Shown here piece after piece: positions 44,929 to 52,645 of a stretch of DNA of 64,000 nucleotides. The stretch is from Paracoccus aerodenitrificans. GTDB lineage: Bacteria; Pseudomonadota; Alphaproteobacteria; Rhodobacterales; Rhodobacteraceae. Each line of letters starts with the position of its first letter. Positions within the stretch are counted from its first letter, which is position 1. Location of the stretch: contig NZ_CP115784.1 in NCBI RefSeq assembly GCF_027913215.1, positions 248,001-312,000 of the forward strand. Reading direction: 5' to 3'. The notes under the pieces were generated by a model. That model saw nothing but the letters and a program-made list of their open reading frames with translations, searched no databases and was not told where the DNA came from. The position numbers and the translations under genes are program-made.

Positions 44929-46265
44929 TGGCTATGGCCGAACTTTCGCGCCCCGTTCACACTGCATTCGGCAGGAGGCGGATCTTTTCGCTGGCGGTTC
45001 CGGCTGCGATCCTTGCCTATCTGCTTTACGTCGCCTTCGCCTTCGATCTTGCCGGTGTGGCCTCCCGTGCGCGGTGGGATAACGGGGCGCTTCTGTTGCA
45101 GGATTTCTGGTCCTACAAGACCCATGTGACGCGGGAAAACCGGCGTGGAGATGGCAGCGTCGTGACCTCGATCGAGGGGATGCGCAACGCGACCTATGCG
45201 CCAGGTCAGGAACCGGAATGGGTAACTCCGCTGGCCGATGGCGGGACCGAGATTTCCCTGCGCGGCGACAGAACCGTCATCATCGCGCGCGACGGTGCCG
45301 TGACCCTGAATGCGGATGGCGAGACCTTTAACATCGTCCCCACCGCCGAGGGCATCGAGACGGATATCACCGATCCCCCCGACTGGGTCAGCCTGTCCGA
45401 CAAGCGCTTCATGGCAACCATGCCCGAGGGTGCGCGGCTGACCGTCACCCGCTCGCGGACAGAGATCTTCCGCCGTTCGCCCGGCTGGGAGCTTTTCTTT
45501 TTCGACCTCTCCAGCCCGTTTTACGGTAAATCGCTTCCGCAACTTGTCGGGCTGGCCTTCAGCGGCGACAGGCTGGAGCCGTCTCAGTCGAACATTGCCG
45601 CGATGTTCAGCGATTTCTGGTATAATTCGGTCTGGCATCACGGCGACGTGGCATGGGCGATATTTGAAACCCTGCTGATGGCGTTTCTCGGCACATTCGG
45701 AGCCGGGCTGATCTCTCTGCCGCTTGCCTTCATGGCAGCATCGAATTTCGCGCCCTCTCGCATCATCCGACAGGTATTCCGGCGTGTCTTCGATTTCCTG
45801 CGCGGAGTGGATGCGCTGATCTGGACCATCGTTCTGGCGCGGGCTTTCGGACCGGGGCCGATGACCGGCTCGCTGGCGATCCTGCTGACCGATACGGGGA
45901 CGTTCGGCAAACTCTTCTCCGAGGCGCTGGAAAATGTCGATGACAAGCCCGTCGAGGGGCTGCGTTCGACCGGGGCGGCGGCGGTGCCGAGGATCCGCTG
46001 GGGCGTTATTCCGCAGATCGCGCCGGTGATCCTGTCGCAGCTTCTCTATTACTTCGAATCCAATACCCGTAGCGCGACGATTATCGGAGCGATTACCGGC
46101 GGCGGGATCGGGCTGCTTCTGGTGCAGGCGATCCAGACCCAGAAAGACTGGGAGCATGTGACCTATTACATCGTGCTGATCGTTCTGCTGATTATCCTGA
46201 TGGACTGGATCTCCGGCCGCATCCGGTCGCGCCTGATCAAGGGCGAGGGCGGGTCGGACGCATGA
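44928..46265 (+). CDS. phnE2: Second phosphonate ABC transporter permease, PhnE-like with large N-terminal domain
   Basis: A 445-residue permease. After a first helix (about residues 17-37) there is an extended, mostly periplasmic region (about 40-215) rich in beta-type sequence, then a PhnE core with FETLLMAFLGTFGAGLISLP and the EAA loop ENVDDKPVEGLRSTGAAAVPRIRWGVIPQ. Two different PhnE permeases of about 290 and 440 residues in tandem are usual in Rhizobiales and Rhodobacterales. It forms the transmembrane pore with PhnE. The convergent phnF gene ends six bases downstream. Confidence 0.93.
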   Translation: MAMAELSRPVHTAFGRRRIFSLAVPAAILAYLLYVAFAFDLAGVASRARWDNGALLLQDFWSYKTHVTRENRRGDGSVVTSIEGMRNATYAPGQEPEWVTPLADGGTEISLRGDRTVIIARDGAVTLNADGETFNIVPTAEGIETDITDPPDWVSLSDKRFMATMPEGARLTVTRSRTEIFRRSPGWELFFFDLSSPFYGKSLPQLVGLAFSGDRLEPSQSNIAAMFSDFWYNSVWHHGDVAWAIFETLLMAFLGTFGAGLISLPLAFMAASNFAPSRIIRQVFRRVFDFLRGVDALIWTIVLARAFGPGPMTGSLAILLTDTGTFGKLFSEALENVDDKPVEGLRSTGAAAVPRIRWGVIPQIAPVILSQLLYYFESNTRSATIIGAITGGGIGLLLVQAIQTQKDWEHVTYYIVLIVLLIILMDWISGRIRSRLIKGEGGSDA

Positions 46266-46270
46266 TCCGC

Positions 46271-46975
46271 TCAGCCCTGATCCGGGTGATGGGTCAGGGT
46301 GATACGCTCACTTGCCCACCAGACCACGCCGCGCTCGATTGGCCGACCGTCGCTGATATCGGTGGAATCTGTGCGCAGCAAGGGCTCGCCCGGGTCGATC
46401 TGAAGCTTCGCGGCCTGCATCTCATCGGCGATGGCGGCCTTGATGCGGGTCCCGCTGCGCGTGTAATCGGCGATGCCGCATGCAGCAAGGGCGCGGGTCA
46501 GCGATCCGCCCTGCGACAGCGCCTCGGGCAGGCCGGGCAGAAGGCGGGCGGGAAAGACCGAGCGGAACAGGGCGACGGGACGGTGATCGACCGTGGCAAT
46601 CCCTTCAACAGCATGAACCGGGTCGCCGGGGGACAGCGCAAGCGCCTCGGCTTCGGCGGCGTCGCAGGCGCGGGTGACGACCGAATCGATCCGGCGTCCG
46701 GGGACGCGTCCGGCAAGCTCGATATTGTGGTGAAAACGCACCCGCTCACCCAGCCGGTACTCGACCGGAGCCGCCGCGACATAGACACCTGCACCGCGCC
46801 GCGAATACAGCAGACCCTGCTCGGCCAGCGAGCGGGTGGCGTTGCGCAGCGTGTGCCTGTTGACGCCAAAACGCGCCGCCAGCTCGGCTTCCGGCGGCAA
46901 CCTTGTGCCGGGTCGCCAGACCCCGCGAGAGATCTCTGCGCGAAGCGTATCTGCGATGCTCTGCCATAGACTCAT
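46271..46975 (-). CDS. phnF: GntR/HutC-family regulator PhnF
   Basis: A 234-residue regulator: N-terminal winged helix (WQSIADTLRAEISRGVWRPGTRLPPEAELAARFGVNRHTLRNATRSL) and a UTRA effector domain (about 75-230). It sits between the import genes and the C-P lyase genes on the opposite strand, divergent from phnG, which is the usual place of PhnF. It likely represses phn genes in response to a phosphonate or pathway intermediate. Confidence 0.93.
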   Translation of the reverse strand: MSLWQSIADTLRAEISRGVWRPGTRLPPEAELAARFGVNRHTLRNATRSLAEQGLLYSRRGAGVYVAAAPVEYRLGERVRFHHNIELAGRVPGRRIDSVVTRACDAAEAEALALSPGDPVHAVEGIATVDHRPVALFRSVFPARLLPGLPEALSQGGSLTRALAACGIADYTRSGTRIKAAIADEMQAAKLQIDPGEPLLRTDSTDISDGRPIERGVVWWASERITLTHHPDQG

Positions 46976-47029
46976 TTGTCACCGAATATTCATGGTTGAA
47001 GCGTTGCCCGCCGGGCCGTGTCACGCTAT

Positions 47030-47049
47030 TAGATGTCTAGTTGTATAGG
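47030..47049. promoter_or_regulatory. Possible PhnF operator with 8-base repeats
   Basis: The phnF-phnG gap contains TAGATGTC TAGTTGTA TAGG, three TAG blocks spaced eight bases apart, directly upstream of the phnG ribosome binding site. GntR/HutC regulators bind short TA-centred repeats of this kind. This is positional inference; no perfect palindrome is seen. Confidence 0.35.
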
Positions 47050-47063
47050 TGAGGACGAAGAGA

Positions 47064-47510
47064 ATGTCACCTGATAATCCACCTGAATTTCGCCGTGAGG
47101 CGTTGGGCCTTCTGGCCCGCGCACCCGTCGCGCGTCTGGCCGAATTGCTGCCGGACCTGCCCGACCACCAGCCGCTTCGCGCGGCAGAGACCGGCACGGT
47201 GATGGTGCGGGGCCGCGCCGGGGGAACCGGGGCCGCGTTCAATCTGGGCGAGATGACGGTGACACGCGCCTCGGTCCGGCTGACGGAAAGCGGCACTGTG
47301 GGGCATGGTTATGTGCAGGGCCGCGACAAGGCTCATGCGCTGCGGGCTGCCGTGGCGGATGCGATGGGGCAGGACGATGCGTCCCTGCTGGAAACGAAGG
47401 TGCTTGACCCCCTGCGGAAAGACGAAACCGCCCGCCGCGCCGCCATCGCCGCCGAGGCAGCTAAAACCCGCGTCGAATTCTTCACACTGGTTCGCGGAGA
47501 GGATGAATGA
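47064..47510 (+). CDS. phnG: C-P lyase core complex subunit PhnG
   Basis: A 148-residue subunit of the C-P lyase core (PhnGHIJ). The segments RREALGLLARAPVARLAELL, TGTVMVRGRAGGTGAAFNLGEMTVTRASV and GHGYVQGRDKAHALRAAVADAM are typical of PhnG. The ATG at 47064 follows GAGGACGAAGAG; an in-frame GTG at 47049 is an alternative. The stop overlaps the phnH start by four bases. Confidence 0.95.
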   Translation: MSPDNPPEFRREALGLLARAPVARLAELLPDLPDHQPLRAAETGTVMVRGRAGGTGAAFNLGEMTVTRASVRLTESGTVGHGYVQGRDKAHALRAAVADAMGQDDASLLETKVLDPLRKDETARRAAIAAEAAKTRVEFFTLVRGEDE

Positions 47511-48064
47511 ACGATCTGTCCGGAGGTTTCTCCGACCCCGCACCCGATGCAGCCATCGCGTTCCGCGCCATCCTGCAGGCGACCGCCCGACCGGGCCGCG
47601 TCGAGACCCTGCGCGGCTGCCACGGCCCGGCCCCGCTTTCTGACGCGGCATCCGCCGTTTTGCTGACATTGGTGGACCGGACCACGCCCCTGCATCTGGC
47701 AGAAAGCCACAACACCGAGGCAGTCCGGCAATGGATCGCCTTCCATTGCGGTGCGCCTCTGGTCGCGGCAGAGGATGCGGGCTTCGCGCTTGGGAACTGG
47801 TCTGCGCTTGCCCCTCTGGAGCGCTTCGCCATCGGAACGCCGGAATATCCCGACCGGGCGGCGACGCTGATCGTGGATAACCACGATTTCGATGCCGCCC
47901 CCGCCACGCTGCGCGGTCCCGGCATCCGCAACAGCGCGACACTAGCCCTGCCTGAACGAGAAGCATTCATGTCCAATCACGCCCGCTTCCCGCTTGGCTG
48001 GGATGTGCTTTTCTGCGGCAAAGACAGGCTTGCCGCCCTGCCACGCTCGACGGAGGTTTCCTGA
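47507..48064 (+). CDS. phnH: C-P lyase core complex subunit PhnH
   Basis: A 185-residue protein. Opening GGFSDPAPDAAIAFRAILQATARPGRVETL and the later TLRGPGIRNSATLALP are signature PhnH regions. PhnH is a structural subunit needed for C-P bond cleavage. It overlaps phnG by four bases and shares one base with phnI, so the core genes are translationally coupled. Confidence 0.95.
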   Translation: MNDLSGGFSDPAPDAAIAFRAILQATARPGRVETLRGCHGPAPLSDAASAVLLTLVDRTTPLHLAESHNTEAVRQWIAFHCGAPLVAAEDAGFALGNWSALAPLERFAIGTPEYPDRAATLIVDNHDFDAAPATLRGPGIRNSATLALPEREAFMSNHARFPLGWDVLFCGKDRLAALPRSTEVS

Positions 48065-49155
48065 TGTATGTCGCCGTCAAAGGAGGAGAGCGGGCGATTG
48101 ATGCCGCGCATGACTGGCTGGATCGCAGCCGCCGCGGGCCTGCCGATCAGCAGGTGCTGGATACCGCCCAGATCCGCGATCAGCTTGCGGTCGGCGTCGC
48201 GCGGGTAATGGCAGAGGGCTCGCTTTACGATCCCGACCTTGCCGCGCTTGCGATGAAACAGGCGCGGGGCGACATGATCGAGGCGATCTTCCTGATCCGC
48301 GCCTATCGCACGACCCTGCCGCGTTTCGGGGCCTCGAAACCCGTCGATACCGCCGATATGCTGGTGAAACGCCGGGTCAGCGCGACGTTCAAGGACGCGC
48401 CCGGTGGCCAGATCCTCGGCCCGACCTTCGATTATACGCACCGGCTGCTGGATTTCCGGCTGATGGCGGATGGCGAACTGCCCGCTGATGACACTGCGCC
48501 GGACAGCGCCGATCAGCCCGAAATCCCCCATATCCTGTCCTTCCTCAACCGCGACGGCATAATCGAGGACGCTCCGCAGGACGACACCACCCCTCCCGAT
48601 CTGACCCGCGAACCGATGGAACTGCCCGCCGACCGGCCCTTGCGGCTTCAGGCTCTGGCGCGAGGGGATGAGGGCTTTCTGCTTGGCCTCGCCTATTCCA
48701 CACAGCGCGGCTATGCCCGCAACCATGCCTTTGTGGGTGAGCTGCGCATCGGCACGGTGGCTGTCGAGATGGAGATTCCCGAGCTGGGTTTCTCAGTCAA
48801 TATCGGTGAGGTCGAACTGACTGAATGTGAGACGGTGAACCAGTTCAAGGGCTCGAAAACCGAACCGGCGCAGTTTACGCGCGGCTACGGGCTCAGCTTC
48901 GGGCAGACCGAGCGCAAGGCGATCTCGATGGCTCTGGTTGACCGGGCGATGCGGTGGCAGGAATTGGGCGAGGACGATCAGGGAGCCCCCGCGCAGGATC
49001 AGGAATTCGTCCTGTCCCATTGCGATAATATTCAGGCGACAGGTTTCCTCGAACATATCAAACTGCCGCATTACGTCGATTTTCAGGCCGAGCTGGAACT
49101 GGTGCGCCGTCTGCGTGCCGGGGCTGCCGGTGCGGCACAGGAGGCAGCGGAATGA
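48064..49155 (+). CDS. phnI: C-P lyase core complex subunit PhnI
   Basis: A 363-residue nucleosidase-like subunit which, with PhnG and PhnH, joins phosphonates to the ribose triphosphate of ATP, releasing adenine. Family segments are MYVAVKGGERAIDAAH at the start, LGLAYSTQRGYARNHAFVGELR near 223 and GYGLSFGQTERKAISMALVDRAM near 278, with CDNIQATGFLEHIKLPHYVDFQAELEL at the end. Its stop overlaps the HAD hydrolase gene, not phnJ, by four bases. Confidence 0.96.
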   Translation: MYVAVKGGERAIDAAHDWLDRSRRGPADQQVLDTAQIRDQLAVGVARVMAEGSLYDPDLAALAMKQARGDMIEAIFLIRAYRTTLPRFGASKPVDTADMLVKRRVSATFKDAPGGQILGPTFDYTHRLLDFRLMADGELPADDTAPDSADQPEIPHILSFLNRDGIIEDAPQDDTTPPDLTREPMELPADRPLRLQALARGDEGFLLGLAYSTQRGYARNHAFVGELRIGTVAVEMEIPELGFSVNIGEVELTECETVNQFKGSKTEPAQFTRGYGLSFGQTERKAISMALVDRAMRWQELGEDDQGAPAQDQEFVLSHCDNIQATGFLEHIKLPHYVDFQAELELVRRLRAGAAGAAQEAAE

Positions 49156-49748
49156 AGGCCATCGTGTTCGATATCGGCAATGTGCTGGTCGACTGGGACC
49201 CGATCCCCGCCTTCCTGCCAGATCTGGGCAGCGAAGATGCGGTGCACGATTTCATGGCGCGGGTCGATTTCAGCGGACGCAACCTGCGTGCAGATGCCGG
49301 GGTGCCCTTCGCGGAACTCGCGGCGGAACTGAGCGACCCGCAAGATGCCGCCCTGCTTGCCGCCTATCCGTCGCGCTTTGCGACGACGATCACGCAGGCG
49401 ATCGAAGGGACATGGGATCTGATGGAGCGGCTGCGCGGGAAGGGGCTGGAGATCCACGCCATCACCAACTGGTCCGCCGAGACATGGCCCGAAGGCGTGA
49501 AGGCCCATCCCCGCCTGGCCGAAGCCTTCCAGACCATTGTCGTCTCGGGGATGGTGGGCATGGTGAAGCCCGACCCGGCGATCTATGAATATTTCTGCAA
49601 ACAGGCCGGTCTCGCTGCCGCCGACTGCCTGTTCATCGACGACAAGCCCGAAAACTGCGCTGCTGCCGAAGCGGTTGGCATGCAGGCGGAAATCTTCACC
49701 TCGCCCGAAAAACTGGAAGCGGCACTGACCGCAAGGGGGCTGCTATGA
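49152..49748 (+). CDS. HAD-superfamily hydrolase embedded between phnI and phnJ
   Basis: A 198-residue HAD subfamily IA protein. Motif I is FDIGNVLVDWDP near residue 5-16, motif II is ITNWS near 113, the conserved Lys region is GMVGMVKPDPAIYEYF near 137-152, and motif IV is FIDDKPENCAAA near 160-171. The DxGxV variant of motif I resembles E. coli YihX, a sugar-1-phosphate phosphatase. It overlaps phnI and phnJ by four bases each, so it is made with the C-P lyase core. No phnP is in this operon; a role on a ribose phosphate intermediate is an inference. Confidence 0.9.
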   Translation: MKAIVFDIGNVLVDWDPIPAFLPDLGSEDAVHDFMARVDFSGRNLRADAGVPFAELAAELSDPQDAALLAAYPSRFATTITQAIEGTWDLMERLRGKGLEIHAITNWSAETWPEGVKAHPRLAEAFQTIVVSGMVGMVKPDPAIYEYFCKQAGLAAADCLFIDDKPENCAAAEAVGMQAEIFTSPEKLEAALTARGLL

Positions 49749-50584
49749 CCGATCAGGCCTATAATTTTGCCTATCTCGATGAGGACACCAAGCGGATGAT
49801 CCGTCGCGCGATCCTCAAGGGGCTGGCGGTGCCGGGCTATCAGGTGCCATTCGCCAGCCGCGAGATGCCGATGCCCTACGGTTGGGGTACGGGCGGTGTA
49901 CAGGTGACAGCCGCGACGCTGCTGCCCGAGGATACGCTTAAAGTGATCGACCAGGGCGCTGACGACACGACCAACGCGGTCAGCATCCGCAAATTCTTTC
50001 AGCGCACCGCAGGCGTCGCCACCACCGAACGCACCACCGAGGCAACCGTCATCCAGACCCGCCACCGCATCCCCGAAACGCCCCTGACCGAGGGACAGAT
50101 CCTCGTCTATCAGGTGCCGATCCCGGAGCCGATGCGCTTTCTGGAACCGCGCGAAACCGAGACCCGTCGCATCCACGCCCTTGCCGATTACGGGCTGATG
50201 CAGGTGCGGCTTTACGAAGACATCGCGCGTCACGGCGAAATCGCGACGTCCTATGCCTATCCGGTCGAGGTGGCGGGACGCTATGTCATGGACCCCTCGC
50301 CGATCCCGAAATTCGACAATCCGAAGATGAATGACTGCCCCGCTATCCAGCTTTTCGGTGCGGGCCGTGAACAACGCATCTATGCCGTGCCGCCCTATAC
50401 GCAGGTGGTCAGCCTCGATTTTGAGGATCACCCGTTCAGCGCCAGCAAGGCCGATCATGACTGCGCGATCTGCGGCGCCTCTGACAGCTATCTGGACGAG
50501 GTGATCACCGACGATGCGGGGGGGCGGATGTTTGTCTGCTCGGATACCGATTTCTGCGCTGAAAATGCGAAAGGAGCTGCGTGA
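49745..50584 (+). CDS. phnJ: C-P lyase catalytic subunit PhnJ (radical SAM)
   Basis: A 279-residue enzyme that cleaves the C-P bond of ribosyl-1-phosphonate, releasing the alkane and a 1,2-cyclic phosphate. The four essential Cys are present: C240 and C243 (CAICG) and C265 for the 4Fe-4S cluster, and C271 (SDTDFC), matching the thiyl radical Cys of E. coli. N-terminal NFAYLDEDTKRMIRRAILKGLAVPGYQVPFASREMPMPYGWG is standard. It overlaps the HAD gene upstream and phnK downstream. Confidence 0.97.
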   Translation: MTDQAYNFAYLDEDTKRMIRRAILKGLAVPGYQVPFASREMPMPYGWGTGGVQVTAATLLPEDTLKVIDQGADDTTNAVSIRKFFQRTAGVATTERTTEATVIQTRHRIPETPLTEGQILVYQVPIPEPMRFLEPRETETRRIHALADYGLMQVRLYEDIARHGEIATSYAYPVEVAGRYVMDPSPIPKFDNPKMNDCPAIQLFGAGREQRIYAVPPYTQVVSLDFEDHPFSASKADHDCAICGASDSYLDEVITDDAGGRMFVCSDTDFCAENAKGAA

Positions 50585-51435
50585 TGGTGCTGCTGGATGC
50601 CTCCGGCGGGGGTATTGCAGGTGAAGAAGAACGCCGCATTTCTTCTTCATCCAAATACCCGGATTCCGACGGTCCCTTGCTGCGTGTGCGCAATGTGACG
50701 AAGCGCTACGGTGCGCGGATCGGTTGTGCGGATGTCGGGTTCGATCTCTGGCCTGGTGAGGTGATGGGGATCGTGGGCGAAAGCGGATCGGGCAAATCCA
50801 CTTTGCTGGGATGTCTCTCGGGCCAGCTGCGTCCCAATGCCGGAGAGGTGGTGTTCCGCACCGAGCGCGGCCCGGTCGATACGGTCACCATGTCCGAGCC
50901 CGAGCGCCGCCTTCTGGGGCGGACCGAATGGGCCTTCGTTCACCAGCATGCCCGTGACGGGCTGCGTATGGGGGTCAGCGCGGGCGGCAATGTCGGTGAG
51001 CGGCTGATGGCCACGGGTGCGCGGCATTACGGGCGCATTCGCTCGACCGCCGAGGACTGGCTGGAGCGGGTTGAGATCGACCGCCACCGGATCGACGACC
51101 GCCCCTCGCAATTTTCCGGCGGGATGCAGCAGCGTTTGCAGATCGCGCGGAATCTGGTCTCGGGGCCGAAGCTGGCCTTCATGGACGAACCCACGGGTGG
51201 GCTGGATGTCAGTGTTCAGGCCCGGCTGCTGGATCTGCTGCGCGGGCTGGTCCGCGATATGGGGCTGTCGGCAGTGCTGGTCACGCATGATCTGGCGGTG
51301 GTGCGTCTGCTCGCCGACCGGCTTATGGTGATGAAGGATGGCCGGGTGGTGGAAACCGGGCTGACCGATCAGGTTCTGGACGATCCGCAGCATGGCTATA
51401 CGCAGTTGCTGGTCTCCTCGGTTTTGCAGGTGTGA
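50584..51435 (+). CDS. phnK: C-P lyase ABC ATPase subunit PhnK
   Basis: A 283-residue ATPase that docks on the C-P lyase core. Walker A GESGSGKSTLL is near residue 70, signature FSGGMQQRLQIARNL near 178, Walker B LAFMDEPTGGLDVS near 197 and the His switch VLVTHDLAVV near 233. Compared with other PhnK proteins the first 31 residues are extra and odd (GGGIAGEEERRISSSSKYPD); they are encoded by a REP-like palindrome. A TTG at 50677 would start directly at the conserved LLRVRNVTKRYG, so the true start may lie there. Confidence 0.9.
   Translation: MVLLDASGGGIAGEEERRISSSSKYPDSDGPLLRVRNVTKRYGARIGCADVGFDLWPGEVMGIVGESGSGKSTLLGCLSGQLRPNAGEVVFRTERGPVDTVTMSEPERRLLGRTEWAFVHQHARDGLRMGVSAGGNVGERLMATGARHYGRIRSTAEDWLERVEIDRHRIDDRPSQFSGGMQQRLQIARNLVSGPKLAFMDEPTGGLDVSVQARLLDLLRGLVRDMGLSAVLVTHDLAVVRLLADRLMVMKDGRVVETGLTDQVLDDPQHGYTQLLVSSVLQV
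50610..50660. repeat. REP-like inverted repeat at the phnJ/phnK junction
   Basis: An imperfect palindrome: GGGTATT and TGAAGAAGAA on the left mirror TTCTTCTTCA and AATACCC on the right, around a short GC-rich centre. The GGGTATTTGGATGAAGAAGAA type of sequence resembles a short repeat I associate with intergenic sites in Rhodobacteraceae. Here it lies within the annotated 5' codons of phnK. No second copy was seen in the window. Confidence 0.6.
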
Positions 51436-51437
51436 GA

Positions 51438-52121
51438 ATGATCGAAGCGGAAAACGTGGCGAAGGAATTCACCCTGCATAATCAGGGTGGCACGGTTTTG
51501 CGGGTGATGGAGGGGGCGTCCCTTTCCGTTGCTCCCGGTGAATGTGTCGCGCTGACCGGCGCGTCGGGGTCGGGGAAATCGACGCTCATGCGGATGATCT
51601 GGGGCAATTACCGCACCGATCACGGCACGATCCGGGTGGGCGGCACGGTGGTCTCGGGGGCAGAGCCGCGCACCGTCATTGGGCTGCGCCGGGCGACGCT
51701 TGGCTATGTCAGCCAGTTCCTGCGCGTGGTGCCGCGGGTGCCGACGCTGACGGTTGTGGCCGAACCTTTGCTGGCGCTTGGCATGCCGGTCGATCGGGCG
51801 GAAGAGCGGGCCCGTGAGTTGCTGACACGGTTGAATATCGGCGTGCGGCTATGGGGTCTGTCGCCCACCACGTTTTCAGGCGGAGAGCAGCAACGGGTGA
51901 ATATCGCGCGGGGCTTCGTGCATCCCTATCCGGCGCTGCTGCTGGACGAACCGACAGCCAGCCTTGATGCCGGGAACCGCGAGACGGTATTGTCCCTGAT
52001 CTCCGAGGCCAAGGCGCGTGGTGCGGCGATATTGGGGATATTCCACGATCACGATGCACGCGACAGGGTTTGCGACCGCGTGGTAGATGTCACGGGATTC
52101 ACAGCGGAGGCCTCGCCATGA
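51438..52121 (+). CDS. phnL: C-P lyase system ABC-like protein PhnL
   Basis: A 227-residue ABC ATPase-like protein that pairs with PhnK on the C-P lyase complex. Walker A TGASGSGKSTLM is near residue 41, signature FSGGEQQRVNIARGF near 144, Walker B PALLLDEPTASLDAGN near 165 and the switch His in GIFHDHDARDRVCDR. The ATG at 51438 is used; a GTG at 51432 overlaps the phnK stop and is also possible. Confidence 0.95.
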   Translation: MIEAENVAKEFTLHNQGGTVLRVMEGASLSVAPGECVALTGASGSGKSTLMRMIWGNYRTDHGTIRVGGTVVSGAEPRTVIGLRRATLGYVSQFLRVVPRVPTLTVVAEPLLALGMPVDRAEERARELLTRLNIGVRLWGLSPTTFSGGEQQRVNIARGFVHPYPALLLDEPTASLDAGNRETVLSLISEAKARGAAILGIFHDHDARDRVCDRVVDVTGFTAEASP

Positions 52122-52645
52122 GCGCGAATTATATTGCCGTCGTCGGCCCGTCTGGTGCGGGCAAGGATACGCTGATGCGCAAGGCCGCAGAGGCGCTTCC
52201 CGATATCGAACTGGTCCGCCGCGTGATCACGCGGCCCGCCGGGGATGGCAGCGAGGATTTCGAAGCCGTCGCCGAGACGGAATTCGCTGCCCGGCAAGAG
52301 CAGGAGGCCTTCATTCTGGACTGGCAGGCTCATGGTTTGCGATATGGGATTCCCAGACCCGCGCGGCAGGGGACCCATCTGGTCAATCTCTCCCGCCGCA
52401 TTCTGCGTCAGGCGGCGATGGCGCTGCCCGGCCTGTCGGTTATTCATGTCACCGCGACAGCCGATGTGCTTGCGACGCGGCTTGCCGAGCGGGGTCGCGA
52501 AACCGCGAAAGAAATCGCCGCCCGCATCGCGCGAGAGGCAGAGTTCGATCCTGCCGGGCTGCAGGTCGTGACCGTCGATAATTCTGGCGAACTGGACGAT
52601 GCGGCCTCGGCCTTCATTGCCGCTGTAAAGGAGCTGATATCGTGA
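52118..52645 (+). CDS. phnN: Ribose 1,5-bisphosphate phosphokinase
   Basis: A 175-residue kinase that converts ribose 1,5-bisphosphate to PRPP, the last step feeding C-P lyase products into central metabolism. The P-loop VVGPSGAGKDTLM is near residue 8-20 and RRVITRPAGDGSEDFEAV near 36-53, as in PhnN. It overlaps phnL by four bases and phnM by four bases. Confidence 0.95.
   Translation: MSANYIAVVGPSGAGKDTLMRKAAEALPDIELVRRVITRPAGDGSEDFEAVAETEFAARQEQEAFILDWQAHGLRYGIPRPARQGTHLVNLSRRILRQAAMALPGLSVIHVTATADVLATRLAERGRETAKEIAARIAREAEFDPAGLQVVTVDNSGELDDAASAFIAAVKELIS

Noticed and set aside
44811..46157. A 448-codon minus-strand open frame opposite phnE2
   Set aside because: It is an antisense shadow; phnE2 carries permease motifs and fits the operon.
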